Under the pieces are notes generated by a model that did not search any database, was not told the origin of the DNA, and was given only the letters and a program-made list of their open reading frames with translations. A DNA stretch of 64,000 nucleotides from Streptomyces geranii (GTDB lineage: Bacteria > Actinomycetota > Actinomycetes > Streptomycetales > Streptomycetaceae): the NCBI RefSeq assembly GCF_002954775.1, contig NZ_PJME01000018.1, positions 62,001-126,000 of the forward strand, given 5' to 3'. Below, piece after piece: positions 16,322 through 24,710 of this stretch. A program made the position numbers and the translations under genes. Within the stretch, counting starts at the first letter, position 1. Every line of letters begins with the position of its first letter.

Positions 16322-17641
16322 ATGCTGGATTTCTCGATCGAACCCGATTTCCAGGCCAAGCTGGACTGGGCGACGACCTTCGTACGCGAGGAGGTCGAGC
16401 CGCTCGACCTCCTGTTCCCCCATGGGGGCGACCCGTACGACACCCGCAACGAGAAGGCCCGCGCGATCCTGCGGCCTCTCCAGGACCAGGTCCGCGAGCA
16501 GGGCCTGTGGGCCTGCCATCTCGGCCCCGAGCTGGGCGGCGCGGGGTATGGCCAGGTCAAACTCGCGTACCTCAACGAGATCCTGGGCCGCTCCTACTGG
16601 GCCCCGACCGTCTTCGGCACCGCCGCCCCGGACACCGGGAACGCCGAGATCCTCGCCATGTTCGGCACGGAGGAGCAGAAGGCCCGCTATCTGCGCCCCC
16701 TGCTCGACGGCGACATCGTCTCCACGTTCTCGATGACCGAGCCGCAGGCCGGCGCCGACCCCAAGGAGTTCGTCTGCCGCGCCCGGCGCGACGGCGACGA
16801 GTGGGTCATCGACGGGGAGAAGTGGTTCTCGTCCAACGCCCGGTACGCGGCCTTCCTCATCGTCATGGCCGTCACCGACCCGGACGCGCCGCCGCACGCC
16901 CGGATGTCGATGTTCATCGTGCCCGCCGAGACCCCGGGCATCGAGATCAGGCGCAACGTCGGCACGATGGACGAGCGCGACAACCTCGACGAGGGCATCC
17001 ACGCCTACATCCGCTACGACCAGGTCCGCGTCCCCCTCGACGCCATGCTCGGCGGCCCGGGCGAAGGCTTCAAGGTCGCGCAGGCGCGACTCGGCGGGGG
17101 CCGGGTGCATCACGCGATGCGTACGGTCGGCAAGTGCACACGTGCCTTCGACATGATGTGCGAGCGGGCGCTGTCCCGGCGTACGCAGGGCGCGCTGCTC
17201 GCGGAGAAGCAGGCGGTGCAGCAGTTCATCGCGGACTCCTGGGTGGAGTTGCAGCAGTTCCGGCTGCTCGTGCTGCACACCGCGTGGATCATCGACACGC
17301 AGCCGCACGGCGCAGCCCGTACGCAGATCGCGATGTGCAAGGTCCAGACGGCGAAGGTGCTGCACGACGTCATCCAACGGGCCCTGCATGTGCACGGCTC
17401 GCTCGGCACGACGAACGAACTGCCGCTCGCCAAGTGGTGGATGGCCGCACCGAACCTGGCCCTCGCGGACGGGCCCACCGAGGTGCACCGGACGACGATC
17501 GCCAAGGGACTGCTGAGGAACTACCGGCCGGCGGAGGGGCTGTTCCCGAGCGAGCACATTCCGCCGAAGCGGGAGGCCGCGCGTAAGCGGTACGCGCACA
17601 TCGTGGAGGACGAGAACCTGGCGGGGCGGGCGGACATATGA
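16322..17641 (+). CDS. ACAD10/11-like acyl-CoA dehydrogenase (LvaC type)
   Basis: A 439-residue dehydrogenase of the long ACAD10/11-like branch rather than the 380-residue FadE type. It has TFSMTEPQAGADPKEF, GEKWFSSNARYA and the C-terminal GSLGTTNELPL and DGPTEVHRTTIAK, where the Glu is the expected active-site acid. In mammals this domain is fused to a kinase domain and removes phosphate from 4-phosphoryloxyacyl-CoA; in Pseudomonas LvaC does the equivalent step of levulinate breakdown. Here an APH-type kinase is encoded nearby at 18429. The start codon overlaps the promoter region (nearly leaderless). The stop overlaps the ATG of the downstream SDR (ATGA). The 4-hydroxy-acid role is inference from the gene set. 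Confidence 0.92.
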   Translation: MLDFSIEPDFQAKLDWATTFVREEVEPLDLLFPHGGDPYDTRNEKARAILRPLQDQVREQGLWACHLGPELGGAGYGQVKLAYLNEILGRSYWAPTVFGTAAPDTGNAEILAMFGTEEQKARYLRPLLDGDIVSTFSMTEPQAGADPKEFVCRARRDGDEWVIDGEKWFSSNARYAAFLIVMAVTDPDAPPHARMSMFIVPAETPGIEIRRNVGTMDERDNLDEGIHAYIRYDQVRVPLDAMLGGPGEGFKVAQARLGGGRVHHAMRTVGKCTRAFDMMCERALSRRTQGALLAEKQAVQQFIADSWVELQQFRLLVLHTAWIIDTQPHGAARTQIAMCKVQTAKVLHDVIQRALHVHGSLGTTNELPLAKWWMAAPNLALADGPTEVHRTTIAKGLLRNYRPAEGLFPSEHIPPKREAARKRYAHIVEDENLAGRADI

Positions 17642-18384
17642 GCGATGGTCTGTTCGACCTGACCGGCAAGGTCGCGCTCGTCACCGGCGGCAGCCGGGGG
17701 CTGGGGCGCGAGATGGTGCTGGCCTTCGCCGCCGCCGGGGCCGATGTGGTGATCGCCAGCCGGAAGATGGACGCGTGCGAGGCGGTGGCCTCGGAGGTAC
17801 GTGAGTTGGGGCGGCGCGCTTTCCCGGTCGCCGCGCATGTGGGGCACTGGGGGGACCTCGGGCTGCTGGTCGACGCGGCGTACGGGGAGTTCGGGAAGGT
17901 CGACGTCCTCGTCAACAACGCGGGGATGTCGCCTCTGGCGCCGTCTTCCGCCGGGACCAGTGAGGAACTGTTCGACAAGGTCATCGGGGTCAACTTCAAA
18001 GGGCCTTTTCGGCTTGCCTCGTTGGTCGGGGAGCGGATGGCCGAGGGGGGTGGGGGGTCGATCATCAACGTCTCGTCGTCGGGGGCGTTGTTCCCTCAGC
18101 CTCGGTTCGGGCCGTATGCGGGGGCGAAGGCCGCGTTGAACGCGCTGACCACTGTGTTCGCCTTGGAGTACGGGCCTACGGTGCGCGTCAATACGATCTC
18201 GGCGGGGCCGTTTCTGACGGATGTCTCCAAGGCGTGGTCCGAGGAGAAGCGGCAGGTCACTCGTAGTGCGGTGGGGCGGCCTGGGCGGCCGGAGGAGATC
18301 GTCGGGACGGCGCTCTATCTTGCGAGTGACGCTTCCAGCTATACGACCGGCGCCTTGATTCGGGTCGATGGTGGGTTGTATTGA
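17638..18384 (+). CDS. SDR family oxidoreductase (LvaD-position)
   Basis: A short-chain dehydrogenase of 248 aa. The nucleotide motif TGGSRGLG is at residues 16-23, Arg42 after beta-2 suggests NADP preference, NNAG is at 93-96, and the catalytic Ser146/147, Tyr160 and Lys164 are present. It overlaps the ACAD10/11-like gene by four bases, so the two are coupled. In the lva pathway the corresponding SDR oxidises the 3-hydroxyacyl-CoA after hydration of the enoyl product. GC3 drops toward the 3' end, as also seen at the end of the 4788 gene. It ends 44 bases before the convergent kinase gene, with repeat copy 2 between. Confidence 0.92.
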   Translation: MSDGLFDLTGKVALVTGGSRGLGREMVLAFAAAGADVVIASRKMDACEAVASEVRELGRRAFPVAAHVGHWGDLGLLVDAAYGEFGKVDVLVNNAGMSPLAPSSAGTSEELFDKVIGVNFKGPFRLASLVGERMAEGGGGSIINVSSSGALFPQPRFGPYAGAKAALNALTTVFALEYGPTVRVNTISAGPFLTDVSKAWSEEKRQVTRSAVGRPGRPEEIVGTALYLASDASSYTTGALIRVDGGLY

Positions 18385-18397
18385 GTCCTGCGGTCGG

Positions 18398-18430
18398 TGG
18401 GGGCCGGTCGCGCAGTTCCCCCGCGCCCCT
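18398..18430. repeat. convergent-junction repeat, copy 2
   Basis: GTGGGGGCCGGTCGCGCAGT followed by TCCCCCGCGCCCCT. The core has one extra C compared with the other five copies. It fills the 44-base gap between the converging SDR (stop 18384) and kinase (stop 18429) and touches the latter stop codon. Confidence 0.75.
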
Positions 18431-19469
18431 AGGCGAGCAGGTGTGAAGCCTCGTTCAGAAGTACCGGGAGTGCTGGGAGCATTCGCTGGTGCATGTCGGT
18501 CAAGTGGGCTGCTTTTCTGCCCCGCTTGATCAACAGGGCCGTTGCCGCCGACTCCTTGTACTTCGTCAGGGCCTCGAACCACCGCAGGTCCGGGAGGCGT
18601 TCGCCTCGGGTCTCCTCGTACACGTCGATGAGTTCGGCCTTGGTGGGCATTCCCGTCGGTTCGTTCGACGGGGATGCCGGGTGGTGGGCCTCGTCCGTGA
18701 AGAAGGTCAGCCAGGTGATGTCGACCCGGGGGTCGCCCAGTGCCCAGATCTCCCAGTCGATCACCGCGTTGACCGAGTCCGTGTCGCACAGGGTGTTCCC
18801 CAGGCGGTAGTCGCCGTGGGTGAACGCCGGCATCATCGCCGGTGGCATCGTCTCGCGCAGACGTTCCGCCACCTTCTCGTAGCCGGTGCGGAGGTCCTCG
18901 GGGACCGTCGTGAACGCCCTTGTCCAGCGGTCTATTTCGGCGCCCGGGGTGACAACCGGCTCCACCGCCAGGGGAGTTCGCTTGGGGTCGGCCCGGTGCA
19001 GGTGGGCCAGCATGCGGGCCGCGTCGAGGGCGCGGGCCCGTACCTGGGCCGGGGGCAGGGTGCCGCGCGGGACCAGTATCGGCTCCACACAGTCCCCGGG
19101 CACCAACTCCATGGCCACGAACGGCTGATGGACCGGCGGGGTGCCCTTCTCCCAGAACAGCACCTGCGGTACCCGTACGCCGGGTACGCCCGCCAGTACC
19201 TGCATCAGCCGCGCCTGGCGCAGTACGTCGCGGTTGCGGACCGGTTCCAGGCCGGGCGGGGCCACCTTGAGGACCACGCGCTCGTGTTCGGCGGGGACGC
19301 CGGACAGTTCGGCCACGTAGGTGAGGCTCGACGTGCCGCCGGTGAGCGGCTCGACCGACCTCACCGTGCCCTCGGGGGCCCAGGAGCGCAGCGCGGCGGC
19401 CGTGCGCCGCGTCAACTCCGGTATGGGGTCAGTGCTGTTGGCGACGGTGCTCATGGACCGGTCTCTCAT
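18429..19469 (-). CDS. APH-family phosphotransferase (LvaA / ACAD11 kinase-domain type)
   Basis: A 346-residue aminoglycoside-phosphotransferase-fold kinase. It has the Gly-rich loop LTGGTSSLTY (42-51), ATP-lysine VVLKV (about 68), catalytic loop HGDYRLGN (218-225) and metal-binding DWE (238-240). Enzymes of this subfamily in catabolic clusters (LvaA; the kinase domain of human ACAD10/11) phosphorylate the 4-hydroxyl of 4-hydroxyacyl-CoA. The convergent ACAD10/11-like gene and adjacent ligase point to that role rather than antibiotic resistance. ATG at 19469 overlaps the ligase stop (ATGA); ATG at 19454 is an alternative that would remove five residues. The substrate is inferred. Confidence 0.9.
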   Translation of the reverse strand: MRDRSMSTVANSTDPIPELTRRTAAALRSWAPEGTVRSVEPLTGGTSSLTYVAELSGVPAEHERVVLKVAPPGLEPVRNRDVLRQARLMQVLAGVPGVRVPQVLFWEKGTPPVHQPFVAMELVPGDCVEPILVPRGTLPPAQVRARALDAARMLAHLHRADPKRTPLAVEPVVTPGAEIDRWTRAFTTVPEDLRTGYEKVAERLRETMPPAMMPAFTHGDYRLGNTLCDTDSVNAVIDWEIWALGDPRVDITWLTFFTDEAHHPASPSNEPTGMPTKAELIDVYEETRGERLPDLRWFEALTKYKESAATALLIKRGRKAAHLTDMHQRMLPALPVLLNEASHLLA

Positions 19470-20980
19470 CCCTGTCGGCCGACGGTCTCGGCGGTCAGCG
19501 CCGCCACGATGTCCCGGCGGACGAGCTTGCCTGTCGGGGTACGGGGCAGTTCGGGCCAGCGGGTGATGCGCTCAGGCGTCTTCGAGCCGCGCAGCGTGCC
19601 GCGTACCTGCGCGCGCAACTCCCCGGCGTCGATCTCGGCGCCGTCGCGGACCACGACCACGGCCTCGATCCGCTGGCCCCACTCCTCGTCCGGGACGCCG
19701 ACGACGACCGCGTCCAGCACGTCCGGGTGGCACAGCAGGACGTCCTCGATCTCGGCGGGCGCGATGTTCTCGGCGCCCCGGATGATCGTGTCGTCGGCCC
19801 TGCCCTCGATGTGGAGATAGCCGTCGGCGTCGACCCTGCCCTGGTCGCGGGTGTGGAAGAAGCCGCGCTCGTCGACCGCCGAGCCCTGACCGGCGTACTC
19901 CCCCGAGACCTGCTCGCCGCGCACCCAGATCTGCCCGGTCTCGCCGGGCGCCGCCACCGCGCCGTACGCGTCCCGGACCTCCAACTCGACGCCCGGCACC
20001 GGCAGTCCGGCCGACCCGAGCCGGGCCCGTACGGCGGGATCGTCGCTCGCGACGGCCGTACGGTGCTCCTGCGGGCCCAGGATGGTGATCGTGGACGAGG
20101 TCTCCGTCAGCCCGTAGGCGTTCACGAAGTCGATGTGCGGCCAGGTGCGCAGCGCGGTCTCGATCACCCGTACGGGCATCCGGGCGCCGCCGTACGCGAG
20201 CGCGCGAAGCGAGGGCACCGACCGGTCGAGGCCGTCCGTGTCCATGATCCGGGCGAGCATCGTGGGCACCACCATCGCGTTGGTGATGCCCTGTCGGCGT
20301 ACGAGGTCCAGCCAGGACTCCGGGGTGAACTGGTCGAGGCACAGGGCGCGGCGCCCGGCGTAGAGGTTGGTGAGGATGTTGGAGACGGCGGCGATGTGGT
20401 AGGGCGGCACGCTCACGAGGGCCGCTTCCTCCGGGCCCGCGCCGGCGAACTCCACCGTGCCGAGTACGTACGACACGAGGTTGTGGTGGCGCAGGACGAC
20501 GCCCTTCGGGGTCGACGTCGTGCCGCTCGTGTAGATGAGGACCGCCGGGGAGCCGGGCGGCGACGCCGGGTCCTCGTCCTCCGGGGAGGCGGTCGCCTCC
20601 GCTGCCTCCTTGAGCCACTCGGCCGGGCTCCGTACCGCCAGTCCCGCCCTGCGCAGTGCCTCGCCGTGTTCCTCGTCGGCGATGCCCAGGGCGCGGGGGT
20701 GGTTGGACAGCAGGGCGGCCAACTGGGCTTCGCCGAGGCGGTAGTTGACCGGGATCAGTGGGACTCCGGCGCGGGCTGCGGCGAACAGGGCGACCGGGAG
20801 GGCCGGGCCGTTCACCGCCAGGTAGACGATCGCGTCGGCCTCGGCCGCGCGCACCGACCCGGCTCCGCCGGCGGCCAGTTCGCGCAGACGTGGGGCGGTC
20901 AGGCCGTCGTCCGTGCGGCCGATCACGATCCGGTCGCCGAAGCCCTCGGCGGCCATGTCCAGCAGCATCGATATGTTCAT
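19466..20980 (-). CDS. AMP-forming acyl-CoA synthetase (LvaE-position)
   Basis: An adenylate-forming ligase of 504 aa from ATG 20980 (MNISMLLDMAAEG). The frame is open further upstream, but that part has no family similarity and runs through the next gene. Motifs are LIYTSGTTSTPKG, NAYGLTETSS, the hinge DQGRVDADGYLHIEGRAD and the terminal RTPTGKLVRRD with the catalytic Lys. It should activate the substrate acid to its CoA ester ahead of the kinase step. It lies 20 bases after the 103-residue protein and overlaps the kinase by four bases, forming a three-gene operon. Its lva-pathway counterpart would be LvaE. Confidence 0.93.
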   Translation of the reverse strand: MNISMLLDMAAEGFGDRIVIGRTDDGLTAPRLRELAAGGAGSVRAAEADAIVYLAVNGPALPVALFAAARAGVPLIPVNYRLGEAQLAALLSNHPRALGIADEEHGEALRRAGLAVRSPAEWLKEAAEATASPEDEDPASPPGSPAVLIYTSGTTSTPKGVVLRHHNLVSYVLGTVEFAGAGPEEAALVSVPPYHIAAVSNILTNLYAGRRALCLDQFTPESWLDLVRRQGITNAMVVPTMLARIMDTDGLDRSVPSLRALAYGGARMPVRVIETALRTWPHIDFVNAYGLTETSSTITILGPQEHRTAVASDDPAVRARLGSAGLPVPGVELEVRDAYGAVAAPGETGQIWVRGEQVSGEYAGQGSAVDERGFFHTRDQGRVDADGYLHIEGRADDTIIRGAENIAPAEIEDVLLCHPDVLDAVVVGVPDEEWGQRIEAVVVVRDGAEIDAGELRAQVRGTLRGSKTPERITRWPELPRTPTGKLVRRDIVAALTAETVGRQG

Positions 20981-21000
20981 GGGTTCCGCTTCCCCGCCCG

Positions 21001-21312
21001 TCAGTCCGAGGCCGGGAGCGGCTTGGGACTCTTCAGTGGCAGCGGTACGCCGTTCAGTGCCAGCGTGCCCTGTCCCGGTTTCGTGCAGAGCAGTTCCAGG
21101 CCGAGTTCGTCGTCGGCGTACCGCTTGCCCAGCAGGGAACCGCCCATCTGGTCGGGGTCGGCGGTGCCGGTGGCGGCGGGTCCCGGCCCGTTCGCCTCGG
21201 CCATGGCCGCACCGCCGCAGGTGATGTCCAACTCGCTGTCCGGGCATCGAACGACGATCACCGCCGTCGTGTCGACCGAACTGGCGAGCATCTGCCCCAC
21301 ACGTGGCCTCAT
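21001..21312 (-). CDS. small conserved protein, possible LvaB-like partner of the kinase
   Basis: A 103-residue protein from ATG 21312, chosen because GGAGG sits eight bases upstream; a longer start at 21360 would overlap the promoter palindrome. It has no recognisable enzyme domain. Visible features are a beta-strand-like segment TTAVIVVRCPDSELDITCGG, then LLGKRYADDELGLELLC and a C-terminal GTLALNGVPLPL region. No signal peptide or membrane segment is seen. It is the first gene of the operon with the ligase and the APH-type kinase. In the Pseudomonas lva operon a small protein (LvaB) accompanies the kinase LvaA, so this could be the equivalent. That link rests on size and gene position only. 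Confidence 0.8.
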   Translation of the reverse strand: MRPRVGQMLASSVDTTAVIVVRCPDSELDITCGGAAMAEANGPGPAATGTADPDQMGGSLLGKRYADDELGLELLCTKPGQGTLALNGVPLPLKSPKPLPASD

Positions 21313-21362
21313 CGCAGCTTCCTCCGCGGATCTTGTTCCGTTCCGGCGCCCGAAGACCATAA

Positions 21363-21376
21363 AAAAGTATACTACT
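21363..21376. promoter_or_regulatory. palindromic operator-like site 6 with -10 element
   Basis: AAAAGTATACTACT, core AGTATACT at 21366-21373, lies in the divergent gap between the 103-residue protein (start 21312) and the crotonase (start 21431). TATACT on the plus strand and AGTATACTTT on the minus strand can each give a -10, so one site could control both directions. Confidence 0.65.
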
Positions 21377-21430
21377 TACCTCGATCACGTCGAGATGACG
21401 GACCAAGCAGCGTCACGAGCGGAGTGCCGG

Positions 21431-22204
21431 ATGGAACTCAAGACCGTCCTGTTCGAGGTGGCCGACCATGTCGCCACGATCACCCTGAACCGGCCCGAGG
21501 TCATGAACGGCTTCAACCAGGAGATGCTGGAGGAGTTCGCGACCGTCTGGCAGACCGTGAAAACGGACGACGACGTGCACGTCGTCGTGTTGCGGGGCGC
21601 GGGCGAGCGGGCCTTCTGCACGGGCATGGACGTCAAGGAGGGCATCGACCGCCACCCCAACGTCTGGTCGCAGACCGACCCCGGCGAGTACCTCTCGCCG
21701 AAGCTCAACCAGGTGTGGAAACCCCTGGTCTGCGCGGTGCACGGGATGGCGGCCGGCGGCGCCTTCTACTGGCTGAACGAGGCCGACATCCTGATCTGCT
21801 CCGAGGACGCCACCTTCTTCGATCCGCATGTCAGCTACGGCCTCACCGCCGCCCTGGAGCCGATCGGCCTGGCCCGCCGCATCCCCCTGGGCGAGGCCCT
21901 GCGCATCGCCCTGCTCGGCCTGGACGAGCGGGTGTCGGCCGCCCGCGCCCTGCAGATCGGCCTGGTCAGCGAGGTGCTGCCGCGCGAGGAGCTGTGGGCC
22001 CGCGCCGACGACATCGCGCGCATCATCGCCGCCAAGCCGCCCGCCGCCATCCAGGGCACGGTCCGGGCGATCTGGGAGTCCCTCGACTCGACGCGCACCC
22101 AGGCCCTGCGCACCGGACTGGCGTACACGCAGATCGGCAATCCGATCGGGAAGGCCGAGGTCGACCGCGCGGAAGTGCCCCGGAGGCAGTGGACACTGCG
22201 CTGA
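21431..22204 (+). CDS. enoyl-CoA hydratase/isomerase (crotonase family)
   Basis: A crotonase-fold protein of 257 aa. It has VATITLNRPEVMNGFN, the first oxyanion segment AFCTGMDVKEG and the second AVHGMAAGGAFYWLNEAD. The second acidic residue of classical hydratases is not obvious around FDPHVSYGLTAALEP, so isomerase or hydrolase activity is possible. I chose ATG 21431; an in-frame ATG at 21395 would add 12 residues and also falls downstream of the promoter. It is divergent from the 103-aa/ligase/kinase operon and shares its operator-like site. It may provide the hydration step after phosphate elimination in the 4-hydroxy-acid scheme. Confidence 0.92.
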   Translation: MELKTVLFEVADHVATITLNRPEVMNGFNQEMLEEFATVWQTVKTDDDVHVVVLRGAGERAFCTGMDVKEGIDRHPNVWSQTDPGEYLSPKLNQVWKPLVCAVHGMAAGGAFYWLNEADILICSEDATFFDPHVSYGLTAALEPIGLARRIPLGEALRIALLGLDERVSAARALQIGLVSEVLPREELWARADDIARIIAAKPPAAIQGTVRAIWESLDSTRTQALRTGLAYTQIGNPIGKAEVDRAEVPRRQWTLR

Positions 22205-22225
22205 CACTCCCCTAGCCTGCTTTAA

Positions 22226-22242
22226 AAGAGTGCACTTTATAG
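22226..22242. promoter_or_regulatory. palindromic operator-like site 7
   Basis: AAGAGTGCACTTTATAG lies in the 81-base gap between the crotonase and the LLM oxidoreductase. The core AGTGCACT is itself a perfect palindrome with two central changes from AGTATACT. Its presence here suggests the LLM gene has its own promoter. Confidence 0.55.
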
Positions 22243-22285
22243 ACCGCTCTTGAGGTTCATCGGCACTACGAGGGGGAGGCTCCCT

Positions 22286-23302
22286 ATGCTGTTCGGCATG
22301 CCCTGGCCCGGCCGGGACGTCGCACGGGAGGCCGAGCAGGCCGGGGTCGGCGCCTTCTGCGCCGGGGAGTTCGTCGACCACGACGCCTACCTCACCGTGG
22401 CCGACATCGTGGCGAACACCGAGCACGCCCTCGCGGGCCCCGCCATCGCCTACGCCTTCGCCCGCACCCCCTACGCCCACGCCACAGCGCTGCGCCAGTT
22501 GCACGCCCAGGCGCCGGGCCGGCTGTTCCTGGGGCTGGGCAGCGCGGCGTTCAAGATCAACCGGGACTGGCTGGGCGTACCCGGCGAGCGTCCCGTGGCC
22601 CGGATCGCCGAGACCGTCGGCGCGGTACGGGCCTGGCTGCACGCGGAGAACGGCGAGCGGGTCCGCTACTCCGGCGAGTTCTACGGCATCGACGCCGACG
22701 TCCGGGCCCCGGTGCTCGGCCGACTCGACATCCCCGTCCTGCTCGCCGCGTTCAACTCCGGGATGGCGGCCACGGCGGGGCGGGTCGCCGACGGTGTGGT
22801 GGGGCACGGACTGTTCACCGCCTCCTGGTGGAACGACGTCGTACGGCCCTCGGTGGCGCGCGGCGCGAGCGGCGGCGATCCGGAGGCCCGTTTCCTCGAA
22901 CACGGCTGGATCATCACGGCGGTCGACGACGCCGCGCCCGAGCGGGCCGTCGCCGACGCCCGCCGGATGATCGCCTTCTACCTCACGGTGAAGACGTACG
23001 ACCCCTATGTGGCCCACCACGGCTGGGAGGGGCCGGTCGCCGAGCTGCGTACCGCGTTCCGGGCGGGCGACACCGATGCCATGGCGCGGGCGGTCACCGA
23101 CGAGATGGTCGCCGAGATCGCCGTCTGCGGGACGACCGCCGAGGCCAAGGACACCCTCGCCCGCCGGGCCGGCTCGCTCCCCCGCGACGTCGGCTATTTC
23201 GCGCCGCCGAGTTTCCTGGTCGGGCACAAGCGGCGGGCGGCGTACGGCCGGGCCGCCCTCGCCCTGATCGGCGCGGTGCCGGACGTGACGGAACCCGCCT
23301 GA
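22286..23302 (+). CDS. LLM class flavin-dependent oxidoreductase
   Basis: A luciferase-like TIM-barrel oxidoreductase of 338 aa from ATG 22286, supported by GGGGGAGG six bases upstream; an in-frame start at 22250 precedes this ribosome site. Recognisable segments are AREAEQAGVGAFCAGEF, LFLGLGSAAFKINRDW and the VADGVVGHGLF region near the flavin phosphate. In actinobacteria many members use F420 rather than FMN, and the sequence does not decide between them. It may act as a dehydrogenase or monooxygenase in the island. It ends 71 bases before the convergent amidohydrolase, with a strong hairpin between. Confidence 0.88.
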   Translation: MLFGMPWPGRDVAREAEQAGVGAFCAGEFVDHDAYLTVADIVANTEHALAGPAIAYAFARTPYAHATALRQLHAQAPGRLFLGLGSAAFKINRDWLGVPGERPVARIAETVGAVRAWLHAENGERVRYSGEFYGIDADVRAPVLGRLDIPVLLAAFNSGMAATAGRVADGVVGHGLFTASWWNDVVRPSVARGASGGDPEARFLEHGWIITAVDDAAPERAVADARRMIAFYLTVKTYDPYVAHHGWEGPVAELRTAFRAGDTDAMARAVTDEMVAEIAVCGTTAEAKDTLARRAGSLPRDVGYFAPPSFLVGHKRRAAYGRAALALIGAVPDVTEPA

Positions 23303-23320
23303 CCCGGGCGGTACGGAAGC

Positions 23321-23356
23321 GACCGGCCCCGGAGCGTGGCTGCTCCGGGGCCGGTC
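23321..23356. terminator. bidirectional terminator hairpin
   Basis: GACCGGCCCCGGAGC (23321-23335) pairs perfectly with GCTCCGGGGCCGGTC (23342-23356) around the loop GTGGCT, giving a 15-bp stem. It lies between the converging LLM gene and amidohydrolase, one of the convergent junctions without the 20-mer repeat. Confidence 0.85.
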
Positions 23357-23373
23357 CGTCGCGCGGTCGTGGC

Positions 23374-24651
23374 TCAGGCGTCCTGGGGCAGCGGCGCGAG
23401 CTTCTTGCTCTTGTCGAAGTGGACGACGTCGGCGAGCGTGCCGCCGAGGATGGCTGCGCGGTCCTCGTCGTTGACGTCCTCGAAGTTCTCCGCGATGCAC
23501 TCGGCGCTGTCGCGGAAGGTGCCCTCGGCGTGGGGGTAGTCGTTGCCCCAGATGACCGTGGAGAGGCCGGTGATGTGGCGGGCCTTGACGGCGGTCGGGT
23601 CGTCCGCGAACTGCACGTGGATCTGGCGGCGGACGTAGTCGGTGGGCTTGAGCGGGTAGGGCCACTTGTCGTTGATCGCGAAGAGGCGGCCCATGGAGGA
23701 CTGCTCGGTCGGGGGGCGGTTGTCGTCCCAGAAGCCGAGCCACCAGTCGGGGTCCTGGCCGGTGCCGGTCTTCCACGCCTTGTCCATGTAGCCCATGAAG
23801 GAGACCAGCCAGCCGGCCGTGTACTCGATCAGGTTGAAGTGCAGGTCGGGGAAGCGCTCGCACACCCCGCCGCCGACGAGGCTGGCGATGATGCCCTGCG
23901 GGCCGGCGACGGCCGAGCCGACCGCGAAGCCCATGGTCCGGCCGGTCACCATCTCGTCGGTCAGGTTGCCCTTGCCCATGTTCATGGCGTTCATCAGGCC
24001 CCGCACGGTGACCGCCGTCTCGGACACCTCTTCCTTGACCTTCACCCCGCCCGTGGCGACGTGGATGAAGACCGGCAGCCCGTGCGCCTGCGCGGCTGCC
24101 CAGACCGGGTCGTACTCCCGGGCGTAGTACGGCAGCGGCGGGATCTCCGGAATGAGGATCGCGCCGAGTCCCAGCCGCGCGATCCGCTCGATCTCCGCGA
24201 CGGCCTCGGGCACGTTCGTCAGCGGGATCGCGGCCGTCGGGCGCAGCCGGTCCTTGTAGGGGAGGTAGCGCTCGACCAGGTAGTCGTTCCAGACGCGGGC
24301 GTGCGCCATGGACAGTTCGTGGTCGTCGGTGAACAGGACGAACAGCGAGAGGTTCGGGAACATCACCGAGGCGTCGACGCCGTCGATGTTCATGTCCCGG
24401 AGGATGTGCTCGGGGTCGCCGTCCGGGGTCTCCCCGCCGGTCTGGCGGTACTTGGAGATCGTCCAGCCGTCGAAGCCGATGGTGTGCAGTTTCTTGAACT
24501 CCGTGTGCCCGCCCGGCACGATCGGCTCGTCGAGCGTGAACTCCTCTTCCCAGAGGGCCCGTTCACGCAGATTCTTGGGGAGCCGGGTCTTGAAGAGATC
24601 GACCGGCTCGATGATGTGCGAGTCACCGGAGACGACAAATTCCTTGAACAC
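23374..24651 (-). CDS. amidohydrolase family metal-dependent hydrolase
   Basis: A TIM-barrel amidohydrolase (amidohydrolase_2 type) of 425 aa. It starts VSGDSHIIEP, the usual metal-binding strand, has histidines in HVATGG and ends with the VIWGNDYPHAEG motif carrying the last metal-ligand Asp. Members hydrolyse or decarboxylate cyclic carbon compounds, and they recur in steroid and terpenoid gene clusters, where ring opening or decarboxylation is proposed. The start is GTG at 24651 after AAAGAGG. Its promoter is unusually clear (24711-24739) and holds its own palindrome, unlike the rest of the island. It is convergent with the LLM gene. The reaction is unknown. Confidence 0.88.
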   Translation of the reverse strand: MFKEFVVSGDSHIIEPVDLFKTRLPKNLRERALWEEEFTLDEPIVPGGHTEFKKLHTIGFDGWTISKYRQTGGETPDGDPEHILRDMNIDGVDASVMFPNLSLFVLFTDDHELSMAHARVWNDYLVERYLPYKDRLRPTAAIPLTNVPEAVAEIERIARLGLGAILIPEIPPLPYYAREYDPVWAAAQAHGLPVFIHVATGGVKVKEEVSETAVTVRGLMNAMNMGKGNLTDEMVTGRTMGFAVGSAVAGPQGIIASLVGGGVCERFPDLHFNLIEYTAGWLVSFMGYMDKAWKTGTGQDPDWWLGFWDDNRPPTEQSSMGRLFAINDKWPYPLKPTDYVRRQIHVQFADDPTAVKARHITGLSTVIWGNDYPHAEGTFRDSAECIAENFEDVNDEDRAAILGGTLADVVHFDKSKKLAPLPQDA

Positions 24652-24710
24652 AGGCGGTACCTCTTTCGAACCTCGTCGTTCGCGCAGAATCCACCCCGCG
24701 GATGAGGCCG

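Noticed and set aside
18429..19469. Aminoglycoside resistance gene
   Set aside because: The fold is APH-like, but the setting (ligase, ACAD10/11-type dehydrogenase, SDR, shared operator) fits an acyl-CoA kinase. No resistance context is seen.
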